From NCBI RefSeq assembly GCF_003751085.1, contig NZ_RJJY01000001.1, forward strand, positions 3,906,001 through 3,970,000: a stretch of DNA of 64,000 nt. Reading direction: 5' to 3'. Position 1 is the first letter of the stretch. The number at the start of each line of letters is the position of its first letter. The position numbers and the translations under genes are program-made. Under the pieces are notes generated by a model. That model searched no databases, was not told the DNA's origin, and saw nothing but the letters and a program-made list of their open reading frames with translations. The stretch is from Micromonospora sp. Llam0 (GTDB lineage Bacteria > Actinomycetota > Actinomycetes > Mycobacteriales > Micromonosporaceae). Of this stretch, positions 43,388 to 51,481 are shown piece after piece.

Positions 43388-44719
43388 ATGTCGGTGGATG
43401 TGGTGGACCGTCCAGTGGTACGGCCGGATCAGGTGACGCTCGGGGTGCTGATCTCGCAGGTGTCGCGGGAGGAGGTCGACGCCGCGATCGAGGTGTGCGG
43501 GGTGCGGGAGCAGCGGTCGGACGGGAAACTGCCGGCGCACGTGAGCACCTACCTGACGTTGGGGTTGGCGTTGTTCCCCGACGATGACTACACCGAGGTC
43601 GCGACCAGGGTCACCGGGTCGTTGGACCGGTTCGGGTGCTGGGACGCGGCGTGGAGCGTGCCGACCTCGAGTGCCATCAGCCAGGCGCGGAAACGGTTGG
43701 GCCGCCGGGTGTTCGCCGAGCTGTTCGAGCGCACGTGCGGGCCGGTCGCGGGCGAGGCGGGCCCGACAGCGCCGGCGGGCGCGTTGGGCACCGCGCGGGG
43801 GTCGTTCCTACGCCGGTGGCGGCTGCTGGCGATCGACGGGTTCACCGTCGATGTGCCCGACAGCACGGCCAACGCGGCCGAGTTCGGCTACGCCGGGTCA
43901 GGGGGCAACCGTTCCGCGTTTCCGAAGGCCCGGGTCGTGGCCCTCGCGGAGTGCGGCACCCACGCCTTCGTCGCCGCCGAGATCGGCGCCTACCCGGAAG
44001 GGGAGAAGACCCTCGCGCAGCGGCTGTACCCACGGCTACGGTCCGACGAACTACTCACCGCCGACCGGGGGTTCTACTCCTGGCAGGCGTGGGACACCGC
44101 CGCCGCGACCGGCGCCGCGCTGCTGTGGCGGGCCCCGACCCAGCTCGACCTGCCCGTGGTCAAGATCCTGTCCGACGGCACCTATCTCACCGTCCTGATC
44201 AAACCGACCGTCCGTGGCGGTCGACGGGAACGACTGCTCGCGGCCGCCCGCGCCGGAGCTGACCTGACCGACATCAACAGCGTTCCCGACGCGTTCGACG
44301 ACCGGGGCCTGCCGGTCGTCCACCTCGCCCGGGTGGTCGAGTACGACATTCCCGACCGCGTCGGCGACGGCACCGGCGAGTTGATCGCCCTGATCACCAC
44401 CATCGTCGACCCCGCCGACGCCCACGCCGACGAACTAGCTGGCGGCTACCACGAGCGGTGGGAGGAGGAAACCGCCAACGACCAGCTCAAAACCCACCTC
44501 CGTGGTCCCGGACGGGTGCTGCGGTCCCGTCTGCCGGACCTGGCCCATCAGGAGATCTGGGCCTACCTGATCGTCCACCACGCGATCAGCGCGCTGACAG
44601 CGAAAGCGTCCGCCGCCGCCGACCTCGATCCGGACAGGATCTCCTTCACCAGAGCCCTGCGCCTGATCCGCCGCACCGCCACCGGCACGGCGGACATTCC
44701 CCCCTCAGGACTGGGCTGA
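43388..44719 (+). CDS. IS4-family transposase, frameshifted near the 3' end
   Basis: 443 residues to the stop at 44719. DDE motifs are seen: LLAIDGFTVDVPDS, LLTADRGFYSWQAWD and YHERWEEETANDQLKT. The first frame ends PPSGLG, but the -1 frame continues DWADQLPTHLARIAALLIPT to a stop at 44916-44918, in the style of the rest of the protein. The switch lies at ATTCCCCCCTCAGGACTGG (near 44698-44716). Either a one-base insertion broke the gene or the six-C run supports ribosomal slippage. Confidence 0.85.
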   Translation: MSVDVVDRPVVRPDQVTLGVLISQVSREEVDAAIEVCGVREQRSDGKLPAHVSTYLTLGLALFPDDDYTEVATRVTGSLDRFGCWDAAWSVPTSSAISQARKRLGRRVFAELFERTCGPVAGEAGPTAPAGALGTARGSFLRRWRLLAIDGFTVDVPDSTANAAEFGYAGSGGNRSAFPKARVVALAECGTHAFVAAEIGAYPEGEKTLAQRLYPRLRSDELLTADRGFYSWQAWDTAAATGAALLWRAPTQLDLPVVKILSDGTYLTVLIKPTVRGGRRERLLAAARAGADLTDINSVPDAFDDRGLPVVHLARVVEYDIPDRVGDGTGELIALITTIVDPADAHADELAGGYHERWEEETANDQLKTHLRGPGRVLRSRLPDLAHQEIWAYLIVHHAISALTAKASAAADLDPDRISFTRALRLIRRTATGTADIPPSGLG

Positions 44720-44918
44720 CCAGCTACCGACCCACCTCGCCCGGATCGCCGCTCTCCTGATCCCCACCCGACGCGAACGCACCTGCCCCCGCGCGGTCAA
44801 ACGCGCCCGCCACAACCAGTACCGGGTCAAGAAACCCCACGAACCGGCCAGCATCCGCCACCAGCGTCCACCGACCATCCACATCCATCGGGTCCAGCCA
44901 CCATCAAGATCAACCTAG

Positions 44919-46430
44919 TACGGCAGCCGCCATTTGCTAGTTGACCAGGGCGTATTCGTGGTTGAGGCGGGTACGTTGGTGGTGCCAGCGGGCGCGGGCC
45001 TGGTGTCGGCGTCGCCAGGTGAGCCAGTTGAGGGCGTGGTCGGGTGGTTGTGGGTGGTGGAGTGCGTTGGCGAGGAGTCGTCCGATCTCGGGAACGGTCA
45101 GTGGGATCAGTCCGGGTTCGGCCGGTGGTGGCTGGTCGGGTGTGGTCGGCGGGGGTGCCTGGCTGTCGGTGCGGTGGCGTAGCTGTGCGGCGGTGACCGC
45201 GCAGACCGCGAGGGCGGCCATGACCAGCACGGTGTGCCGGGCGATCGCGTCGTGGAGGCGGGCCTGGCACTGGTCCAGGCCGAAGTGGTCCTTGCCGAAC
45301 TCGAAGCATTCCTCGACCGGCCACCGCAGGCCGGCGGCGCGGACCAGCCGCGACACGACCGCCGGCTGCCCCTCGGGCACGAAGCAGTAGTGGAACGCCA
45401 GTTCACCGGTGGCCAGGTGACGGCGGACGAGGAGATGGTGTCGGGGTGAGGCGGTGGCGATCCACGCCCACGCGTACCAGCGGTGTCCCTTCGACCCCGC
45501 GCCGGCCGAGCGGACCTGCCAGCCCCGACCGGCCCCACCGACCAGCAGGTCAACGGCTTGCGCGCAGGTCAGCCGGTCACCGGACGGCGTCCGGACCATG
45601 AATGTCGAGGCGACCCGCAGCACGTACGCCTGCCCACGGGCTTCGAGGAACTCCCTCAGTTCGGTGCAGTTGCCGTACACCTCGTCACCGCGGATCACGT
45701 CGAAGGTCAGCTCGTCGGCGTACGCCTGGGTGCACAGGTCGATCGCGAGTTGGCCCTTCGTACGGAACTCCGCGTCCGACGGCAGCCCCGTCCGTCCGGC
45801 GGTGGCCGGGTCGGTGACCTGCTCGGCGGGGATCCACTGCCGGGCGGCGATCAGGGCGTGGCCGGTCCGTTCCCGCACGTAGGCCAGGTGCACGGTGTTG
45901 ATGCCGTTGGCGACCCGACCGGCGCAGCCCATGTACTGCCGTTTCACCCCGGCCGTCCCGGTGCCCTGCTTCGGCTGTCCGGTCTCGTCCAACGCCCCGA
46001 CCGCCAGCCCACGCCGCCGCCGGACGGCCGCAGCGGTGTCCAACCCGGCGGCCGCGTACCGCCGCACCCGGCTCGCCACGCCCTCGGTGTCCCACACCGC
46101 CCGGTTCAACAACCGCTGGGTCCGGTCCGGCGTGGCGTCCCCGACGTGCTCGGCGATGGTCCAGCCGTTGCGTTTCGGCATCCTGCTGACCAGCGCCGAC
46201 ATGTACCGGCCGGCGTGCAGCCACGTCCGCGTCTGGACGAAACACGACCGCACCCGCTCCAACAGGTTGCCCTGTGCGCGCGCCGCCCGGTCAGCCGCTA
46301 CCCTGGCAGCAGCAGCCGCCTTCGATCTTGTAGTTCTCACAAACACATGATCAACAGGCGGCTGCGCCCATGTTGCACCACCCCCGCCAACGCGTCCTAC
46401 CTGGTCACAGCCCTAATGGCGGCTGCCGTA
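44919..46430. mobile_element. IS701-type element inside the IS4-type right repeat
   Basis: A 1512-base element with perfect 16-base inverted repeats TACGGCAGCCGCCATT (44919-44934) and the complement (46415-46430), flanked by CTAG duplications at 44915-44918 and 46431-46434. Confidence 0.88.
44937..46346 (-). CDS. IS701-family transposase
   Basis: 469 residues, complete. DDE signature: first Asp in AVGALDETGQPKQGTG, second Asp in FDVIRGDEVYGNCTELREF, Glu in WPVEECFEFGKDHFGLDQCQ. The C-terminal part is Pro-rich and ends NHEYALVN just inside the left inverted repeat. Confidence 0.9.
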   Translation of the reverse strand: MFVRTTRSKAAAAARVAADRAARAQGNLLERVRSCFVQTRTWLHAGRYMSALVSRMPKRNGWTIAEHVGDATPDRTQRLLNRAVWDTEGVASRVRRYAAAGLDTAAAVRRRRGLAVGALDETGQPKQGTGTAGVKRQYMGCAGRVANGINTVHLAYVRERTGHALIAARQWIPAEQVTDPATAGRTGLPSDAEFRTKGQLAIDLCTQAYADELTFDVIRGDEVYGNCTELREFLEARGQAYVLRVASTFMVRTPSGDRLTCAQAVDLLVGGAGRGWQVRSAGAGSKGHRWYAWAWIATASPRHHLLVRRHLATGELAFHYCFVPEGQPAVVSRLVRAAGLRWPVEECFEFGKDHFGLDQCQARLHDAIARHTVLVMAALAVCAVTAAQLRHRTDSQAPPPTTPDQPPPAEPGLIPLTVPEIGRLLANALHHPQPPDHALNWLTWRRRHQARARWHHQRTRLNHEYALVN

Positions 46431-46435
46431 CTAGG

Positions 46436-47161
46436 CTACGTGGCATTGCCGCCTGGCCCCAAGTCCAGTTCGGTCGCAAGGGCTGAGGTTCCGACTACGC
46501 TCGTTGGCAGGTAGGTATGCCCGAGTTGGACAGGCCTGCCGTCGGCAAGGTACCTGTTCTCTCGAAGAACGACGGCGTCGCCCAGGTCCAGGGAGAGCAT
46601 GGCGGCTACGTCGCGCGGCGCTTGCTTCCGGGATACGGCGCGGCATTCGACCCGTGGTGCGCGTCCCTGCATGGTTGCCTCGACAGCGAACGGTGTCAAG
46701 TGCTGTTGCCGTACGGAGGAGTTCGCGTATCGGACTGGTCCGAGGCGCATGAGCGGTGGCCGGCTACGCACGAAGACGTCGTAGAGCATCGTCGCGACTT
46801 GCGCCCATTGGGATACGCTGACAGGCGCTGGTCCGCCCAGCTGCGCTGGCCACGTCGAGCGCGTACGCCATGCTTCGACGTCGCGGTCCGGGCCGTCCCC
46901 TGACGCTGCGGATCGGAAAGGGAACTCGCGTTCCTGGCCATCGGGACCGGTGGTCACGAGTCGCGTGAGCTGACCTTCGGCGTTGAGGCAGGCGTCCAGC
47001 GCTTTGGCGAGGTGCAGGCTGGGCGGTTTCTTGCCGTTCTCCACCTCACACAGGTAGGAACGCGAGAAGTACGCTTTCTTTGCCAGATCCCGGAACGACA
47101 TCCCGTGTTCCTGTCGAAGTCTGCGCATCAGTCGGACGAAGTCCGAGTCAACGACCACCAT
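46436..47161 (-). pseudogene. XRE-UTRA fusion regulator, 3' end truncated by the IS4-type element
   Basis: 241 residues. N-terminal XRE helix-turn-helix (LRQEHGMSFRDLAKKAYFSRS, about residues 15-35, within a 70-residue domain), a linker, then a UTRA-like effector domain (RSRPPLMRLGPVRYANSSV, FAVEATMQGRAPRVECRAV) closely related to that of the GntR regulator at 48087. UTRA normally follows a GntR winged helix, so the domain pairing is unusual. The last codons NAT and the stop are inside the IS4-type inverted repeat; about 50 residues of UTRA are missing. It overlaps the EamA gene by 14 bases and shares its operon. Confidence 0.75.
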
Positions 47162-48074
47162 TCCGGTTCCTTCCGAGTGGCAGGGGATCAGAGACCTTGC
47201 TCCGTTGAGGTCGGCGCTGCACCAGCGCGACGCCCGCCAGGACCAGGAGCATCCCGAGGACCATGGATGCTGTCATCTGCTCGTTGACGACCAGAAAGCC
47301 GAGTACGACCGCGACGACCGGCAGCAGGTACGTGACCGTGGATGCGAGGGTAGGGCCGTCGTCGGTGATGAGCCGGTAGTTGAGCACGTAGGCGACCCCG
47401 GTGCCGAGGACACCCAGGATCAGCAGGCTGATCACCGCGTCGAAGCGCAGGTCTGGCACGGTCAGGCCGCCGAGGGTCAGGGCCAGGACCATCAGGATCG
47501 TTCCGGCAGTGAGCTGTGCGGCTGACAGCATGATCGGCGGGATTCCCCGGTTGGTCAGGAACTTGCCCATGTAGACGTAGGAAATTCCGTAGCTGGCGGA
47601 TGCGGCCAGGATCGCCAGCCCTCCCCAACTGGCGACCTCGCTGGCCGACTTCCACGGCGTGAAGATGACCATTGCGCCGACGAAGCCGAGGGTCAGTCCT
47701 GCTCCCCGCGACCACGTCGCTGTGCGGTCAGTCCCGACCACGAAGGCGATCAGCGCTGTCCACAGCGGCGTGGTCGCGTTGAGAACCCCGGCGACACCGG
47801 AATCAACGGTCTGCTCCCCGATGCCGAACAGGGTGTACGGGATCGCGTTGGCGACCAGCGCCGCGACGAACAGATGCCCCCACGTTGCCCGGTCGACCGG
47901 GAACCGCAGCCCTCGGTGCAGGGCGATTGGGATGAGCACCAGCGCACCGAGGGCCAGGCGGACAAGAACGATCTGCACCGGCGTGAAGCCGCGTAGCGCC
48001 AGTTTGATCCAGAGGAATCCTGACCCCCAGAGCAACGCGAGCATCACCAGCCGTACGAGACTGCCTCGACTCAT
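47148..48074 (-). CDS. EamA/DMT-family transporter
   Basis: 308 residues with ten hydrophobic segments. Hallmarks of the drug/metabolite transporter family are LALLWGSGFLWIKLALRG at the N-terminus, VLNATTPLWTALIAF, and, in the second half, the repeat SVLLPVVAVVLGFLVVNEQ-like segment (YLLPVVAVVLGFLVVNE). It probably exports a small molecule. It lies between two UTRA-containing regulators and is likely regulated by them. Confidence 0.88.
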   Translation of the reverse strand: MSRGSLVRLVMLALLWGSGFLWIKLALRGFTPVQIVLVRLALGALVLIPIALHRGLRFPVDRATWGHLFVAALVANAIPYTLFGIGEQTVDSGVAGVLNATTPLWTALIAFVVGTDRTATWSRGAGLTLGFVGAMVIFTPWKSASEVASWGGLAILAASASYGISYVYMGKFLTNRGIPPIMLSAAQLTAGTILMVLALTLGGLTVPDLRFDAVISLLILGVLGTGVAYVLNYRLITDDGPTLASTVTYLLPVVAVVLGFLVVNEQMTASMVLGMLLVLAGVALVQRRPQRSKVSDPLPLGRNRNGGR

Positions 48075-48086
48075 CAGGCGATCCTG

Positions 48087-48869
48087 TCAGTCCTCTACGG
48101 GCATGTCGTAGTCCAGTCCGTTCAGGTCGCCGCGCATCACGAATCTGGTGACCTCGAATGGTTTGTGCTGCTCGTCGAAGCTGGTGTGCAGCACCTCGAT
48201 GACCGGGACGCCGGGCGGCATCCCCAACCCGGTGACCTCGTCGTGGTACGGCATCCGGGCCGAGATCTCTTCCCTGATGCGGGTGATCCGGTGGCCGAGT
48301 TCTTCGAACCTCGCGTAGATGCTGCCCTCGCCGAGGGTCCGCTCAGTCGCCAGCGGCGATCCATCGGCGACGTCGGCGGGGATGTACGTCACGCCGACCT
48401 GTACCGGCTCGTCATCGGCGAAGTACCAGTTCTCCCGCCGGATGACGGTCGCGGCGTTCGCGTCGATGCCGAGGCGCTCGGCGACGTCCGGCGGCGGGGT
48501 GTCACGGGTGACCGACCGGCATTCAGTCCTGGGCACGCGGCCCTGTTTCGTGACTTCGATGCGGAACGGCGACAGTCCCGTTTCGTTGCGCAGCTGTCGG
48601 GAGTAGCGGTTGGCACCGAGGCGCATCAGGGGTCGGCTGGTCCGGACGTAGACGCCGCGCCCGTGCTGCGCGACGACCAGGCCCTCCCCTTGCAGGATGC
48701 TGATCGCTTCCCTGGCGGTGTTGCGTGCCGTGCCGTACCGGGCGGCAAGGTCCCGCTCAGAAGGCAGCTTGTCTCCGGGTGCCAACTCCCCCGCCTGGAT
48801 GCTCAGGCGCAGGTCATCGGCTATCCGACGGCTGGGTGGTCGCTTGTCTGTGCTGGTCGGCTCGTCCAT
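48087..48869 (-). CDS. GntR-family regulator with UTRA domain
   Basis: 260 residues from ATG 48869. An N-terminal GntR winged helix (ADDLRLSIQAGELAPGDKLP, SERDLAARYGTARNTAREAI) is followed by a UTRA effector domain (GLSPFRIEVTKQGRVPRTEC, RENWYFADDEPVQVGVTYIP). It is first in the operon with the EamA gene and the XRE-UTRA gene. Palindromic operator candidates lie 50-130 bases upstream of its start, so auto-regulation is likely. GntR regulators of this kind are common in actinomycete integrative elements, but no such element genes are next to it. Confidence 0.88.
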   Translation of the reverse strand: MDEPTSTDKRPPSRRIADDLRLSIQAGELAPGDKLPSERDLAARYGTARNTAREAISILQGEGLVVAQHGRGVYVRTSRPLMRLGANRYSRQLRNETGLSPFRIEVTKQGRVPRTECRSVTRDTPPPDVAERLGIDANAATVIRRENWYFADDEPVQVGVTYIPADVADGSPLATERTLGEGSIYARFEELGHRITRIREEISARMPYHDEVTGLGMPPGVPVIEVLHTSFDEQHKPFEVTRFVMRGDLNGLDYDMPVED

Positions 48870-48919
48870 GTCTGCCCGCCTGTCCCTGGGGGGTCAACAG
48901 CACGCTCCATGTTACCTCA

Positions 48920-48935
48920 ACTGGCTCAAGCCAGT
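48920..48935. promoter_or_regulatory. candidate operator 1 for the GntR/UTRA regulator
   Basis: ACTGGCTCAAGCCAGT is a perfect 7-base inverted repeat around a central CA, about 50 bases before the regulator start. Similar half-sites occur at 48965 and 48983. Confidence 0.55.
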
Positions 48936-48964
48936 AGCTGGCGACTGTTCGCTGCGCGCCCGGA

Positions 48965-48980
48965 ACTAGCTCAAGCCAGC
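48965..48980. promoter_or_regulatory. candidate operator 2
   Basis: ACTAGCTCAAGCCAGC shares 14 of 16 bases with operator 1. Confidence 0.5.
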
Positions 48981-48982
48981 AG

Positions 48983-48997
48983 GCAGCTTGAGCCGGC
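48983..48997. promoter_or_regulatory. candidate operator 3 (opposite orientation)
   Basis: GCAGCTTGAGCCGGC reads as GCCGGCTCAAGCTGC on the minus strand, with the same GCTCAAGC core as operators 1 and 2. Confidence 0.4.
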
Positions 48998-49061
48998 CGC
49001 TCTCATTCGGCGGCTTAGGAGCACAAGCGTCCACTGGCGACCATCGTCGCGGGCGAGGAAG

Positions 49062-49159
49062 TGAGACGACACAGGGCACCGGGCATCCGGTGCCCTGTTC
49101 GCGTGCTGGTCAGAGTGTGGGCGCGGCAGGTTTCGAACCTGCGACCCCTCGCTTGTAAG
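49062..49159. repeat. left 98-base direct repeat (att-like), includes tRNA-Val 3' fragment
   Basis: Matches 54674-54771 at all but about 2 positions. It holds a hairpin (49074-49095) and the last 37 or so bases of tRNA-Val, from the T-arm to the anticodon (ending CTTGTAAG), after which the sequence diverges. It is the scar left at one end of an element integrated in the tRNA gene; the fragment is not a working tRNA. Confidence 0.85.
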
Positions 49160-49439
49160 ATTCACTCCCGGTCGTCCGCCCTGGTCCGGCACCGCCCGCG
49201 ACCAGGACCACGACTGAGCCGAAGACCTCGCCGGACCGCCCCGAACAGCGGTGAACGAGACTGAAACTGAGACTGCCGGGTGGCAGCTCGCCGCAGCCGT
49301 CGGCACCGTTGTTCCCTCCGTCTTTGACGCTGCCCTGACGTCCGGACCCGTTGCTGTCACCGCTGCTGTCGACAGCAACCGGGCTCCTGGCAGTCCGCCC
49401 ATGTCCTCTGTAGCTGAGAGGAGTGGCCACCTTGTCAGA

Positions 49440-49862
49440 TCAGGACGTACGAGGTGTACGTCCGATCAAGTTGCCATCAAACCACTGGACCAACGTGACC
49501 GCCAGAGACACGGCTACCTGAGCTTCGCCTATCGATACATTCCCTGGCACCGCAGGCTGTCCGCCGTGACGATCATGCTGGCCATGCCACAACATCCGTA
49601 GCATGCCAATCGCGACCTGGAACGAAGGAGCGGAGTTATGCTCGCGCTCCATCGGCAGCCTCCAGTCCCCTTGATCCTCAAGTTGTCTAAGCACTGTTCC
49701 CAGTGTCGCTCTTGAGTGGCCGGGCGAAACCACGGGTATGGCAGCGTCCTCAACTGCCAGAATTGCCAACCAATACGCCTCGCTAGCATTGGGGCTGATG
49801 CCATACAGCTCCTCCCATGCCTTCGCTAACCGCGTTCCCGCTCGCCCGACTCGCGCCATCAC
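49440..49862 (-). CDS. hypothetical protein, possible Abi/HEPN-like C-terminal domain
   Basis: 140 residues (from ATG 49862). The pattern ISPNASEAYWLAILAVEDAAIPVV ... ATLGTVLRQL ... MLRMLWHGQHDRHGG resembles small hypothetical proteins of actinomycete mobile elements related to the abortive-infection C-terminal (HEPN-like) group. The RHG near residue 100 could be the active tip, but I see no full R-x4-6-H motif. The assignment is weak. 49160-49439 upstream holds no other gene. Confidence 0.55.
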   Translation of the reverse strand: MMARVGRAGTRLAKAWEELYGISPNASEAYWLAILAVEDAAIPVVSPGHSRATLGTVLRQLEDQGDWRLPMEREHNSAPSFQVAIGMLRMLWHGQHDRHGGQPAVPGNVSIGEAQVAVSLAVTLVQWFDGNLIGRTPRTS

Positions 49863-50033
49863 AGTGTCGGCAGCAACCTACACACCCGCCGGTACGCGGC
49901 GCGACAGGCCTGAACGACCACCTCGTTTGCCGATCTCATATGCCGACTTTGCTACAGACGAGTACAGCAGCTAGTGCCTCGTCATGCAGCCTTGAACGGG
50001 TAATCCGGGTGGCGGATCTTGGAGCCGCGAATC

Positions 50034-50061
50034 GGGTCTGTAAGAACAACTTGACAGACCC
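50034..50061. repeat. 28-base inverted repeat, left end of transposase-less unit
   Basis: Begins GGGTCTGTAAGAACAACTTG and ends ACAGACCC. It matches the complement of 51435-51462 at all 28 bases. Each end is also a small palindrome (GGGTCTGT/ACAGACCC). Confidence 0.85.
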
Positions 50062-50154
50062 ACGCTACGCAGGAGTCCCGGACGCCGAGACGTCCAGGAC
50101 TCCTGTCCTGAAGTAGCTACTGCAAAAGAGGTCGAGTCCAGGAAAGCGTGTGCG

Positions 50155-50346
50155 CTACTGGCCTGTAGCGGGGGATTGGCTGATTCCGTCACTGGGCGAC
50201 CCGCCCGACCCTTCGCCACGGAAGGCACCAAAGGCGATCGCCCCGCCAATATAGACAGCAACTAGGGCCACTACGACCGCAAGCACGCCTACGATCACCT
50301 TGTTTCCACGGGTCCGCTGCGGCCTGCCCTCTGCGTTGCCAGTCAT
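50155..50346 (-). CDS. small membrane protein, unknown
   Basis: 63 residues from ATG 50346 (MTGNAEGRPQRTRGNK), preceded by a weak purine-rich site (AGAGAGGGTGTC). It has a basic N-terminus, one membrane helix (VIVGVLAVVVALVAVYIGGAI) and a short Gly/Ser/Pro-rich outer tail. It lies 41 bases downstream of the secreted-protein gene in the same orientation, inside the inverted-repeat unit. Confidence 0.6.
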   Translation of the reverse strand: MTGNAEGRPQRTRGNKVIVGVLAVVVALVAVYIGGAIAFGAFRGEGSGGSPSDGISQSPATGQ

Positions 50347-50387
50347 GACACCCTCTCTTTCCTCAAATTCTCGACCACTATTCAATT

Positions 50388-51110
50388 CTAGATGCTTTCA
50401 ATGACAGTGTACTGACCGTAGCCGTTCCAACTCAGCTTGCGAACCATGGTGTCGGTCGAAAGGCATGACCCCCACACAATATTCCAGTACGGGCAATGGA
50501 CTCCAGTCGTCCTGACGTGCCATTCGCTCCAACCCACGCCATAACTTTGAGTGTCCGAGCAACCCATAGCCTCGTAGGTGGGATAGCCGCCGTCAAATTG
50601 CGAACATTGCGTGGACGTTGAGCTGATCCAGGTATTGTCGGCGCAGTAGAACACGTTCTGCCGGGTATAGAGGTCGAGGTAGGTTCCGTCCGGATTGGCA
50701 CCGAACCAATAGTACATGTCCCAGCAGACGACCGCAGCCGGCGACACCCGGTCACTCGCAGGCCGCTTGACCGGTGCGGCCCCAGGATTGTCGACAAACT
50801 TCGGTGGGATGACCAAGATGTTTGTGCCTGGCTTGGCGATCCCACGGGCAACGATCTCCTCGGGCGATACCGCTCGAGCTACGATGGTCGTTCCATCCGG
50901 CAACACGGTCGTCGTCCATGCCAGAGCTGCCGCCATGGCCTCAGGCGACTTCGCTGCGGAAGCAGCAAGGGCTGCATCCACCTCGACACGCACAGGTGCC
51001 GCAGTCGCAGGTGCGCCGATCAACGCCACCCCTAACCCTACCAGGGCGACGATGCCGATACTGGCGATGCGGTCGATCTGGCGCCATCCCATACTGAGGT
51101 GAGTCCTCAT
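50388..51110 (-). CDS. secreted protein of unknown function
   Basis: 240 residues from ATG 51110, preceded by GGAGGAAC. The signal peptide is clear: basic N-terminus, hydrophobic core (SIGIVALVGLGVALIGAP) and AxA site (ATAAP). The mature part has seven or eight cysteines in its C-terminal half (VCWDMYYWFGANPDG, FYCADNTWI, TQCSQFDGG, MGCSDTQS, VHCPYWNIVWGSCLS), spaced for disulfides. No family is recognised. It is the main gene of the inverted-repeat unit and moved with it. Confidence 0.72.
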   Translation of the reverse strand: MRTHLSMGWRQIDRIASIGIVALVGLGVALIGAPATAAPVRVEVDAALAASAAKSPEAMAAALAWTTTVLPDGTTIVARAVSPEEIVARGIAKPGTNILVIPPKFVDNPGAAPVKRPASDRVSPAAVVCWDMYYWFGANPDGTYLDLYTRQNVFYCADNTWISSTSTQCSQFDGGYPTYEAMGCSDTQSYGVGWSEWHVRTTGVHCPYWNIVWGSCLSTDTMVRKLSWNGYGQYTVIESI

Positions 51111-51434
51111 GTTCCTCCTCCACCGGTTTGACGGGGACTCGTGGCTGCGGTGCTTCAACACCCGCAGCCGCAATTTGCATCCTGCAATCTCGATCAACAC
51201 TTTGCTGTACGAGGTTGCACAACAAGTTTATCGTTGAACTTCCATATGCGGATACCACGAACATGACTCGCAGTTGCGCAGACGATGACCGCATCATCGC
51301 TATCGGTAGCACATAAGCCCCATATAGACATATGTGGCTGAGGACGACTCCCAACTAGCGGCTACGCAGCAATGAATCCATCACGGCGTGTATTGATAAC
51401 GATCTGGGAACAGGTTCAAGTCTCGGCCGGGTGC
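51111..51434. other. non-coding interval upstream of the secreted-protein gene
   Basis: 324 bases of lower GC than the surroundings, with no supported gene. It presumably holds the promoter of the secreted-protein gene on the minus strand. Confidence 0.5.
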
Positions 51435-51462
51435 GGGTCTGTCAAGTTGTTCTTACAGACCC
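51435..51462. repeat. 28-base inverted repeat, right end of transposase-less unit
   Basis: Begins GGGTCTGTCAAGTTGTTCTT and ends ACAGACCC; it is the exact complement of 50034-50061. Confidence 0.85.
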
Positions 51463-51481
51463 CAATGACGGCTACTGGCAC

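Larger units (their letters stand above)
43272..46448. mobile_element. IS4-type element, right terminal repeat interrupted by an IS701-type element
   Basis: Left inverted repeat from 43272 (CAATGCCACGTAGCCTAAGT, continuing TGATCTTG). The right one is the complement with one difference over 28 bases. The right repeat is split: its inner half ends at 44918 and its outer 14 bases are at 46435-46448, because an IS701-type element sits at its CTAG. Its own length is about 1.66 kb. No target duplication is found between the two outer flanks, which suggests a rearrangement or deletion after insertion. It truncated the XRE-UTRA regulator. Confidence 0.8.

Noticed and set aside
49123..49159. Second tRNA-Val gene
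   Set aside because: Only the 3' part of the tRNA is present; the D-arm and 5' acceptor strand are missing, so it is an integration scar.
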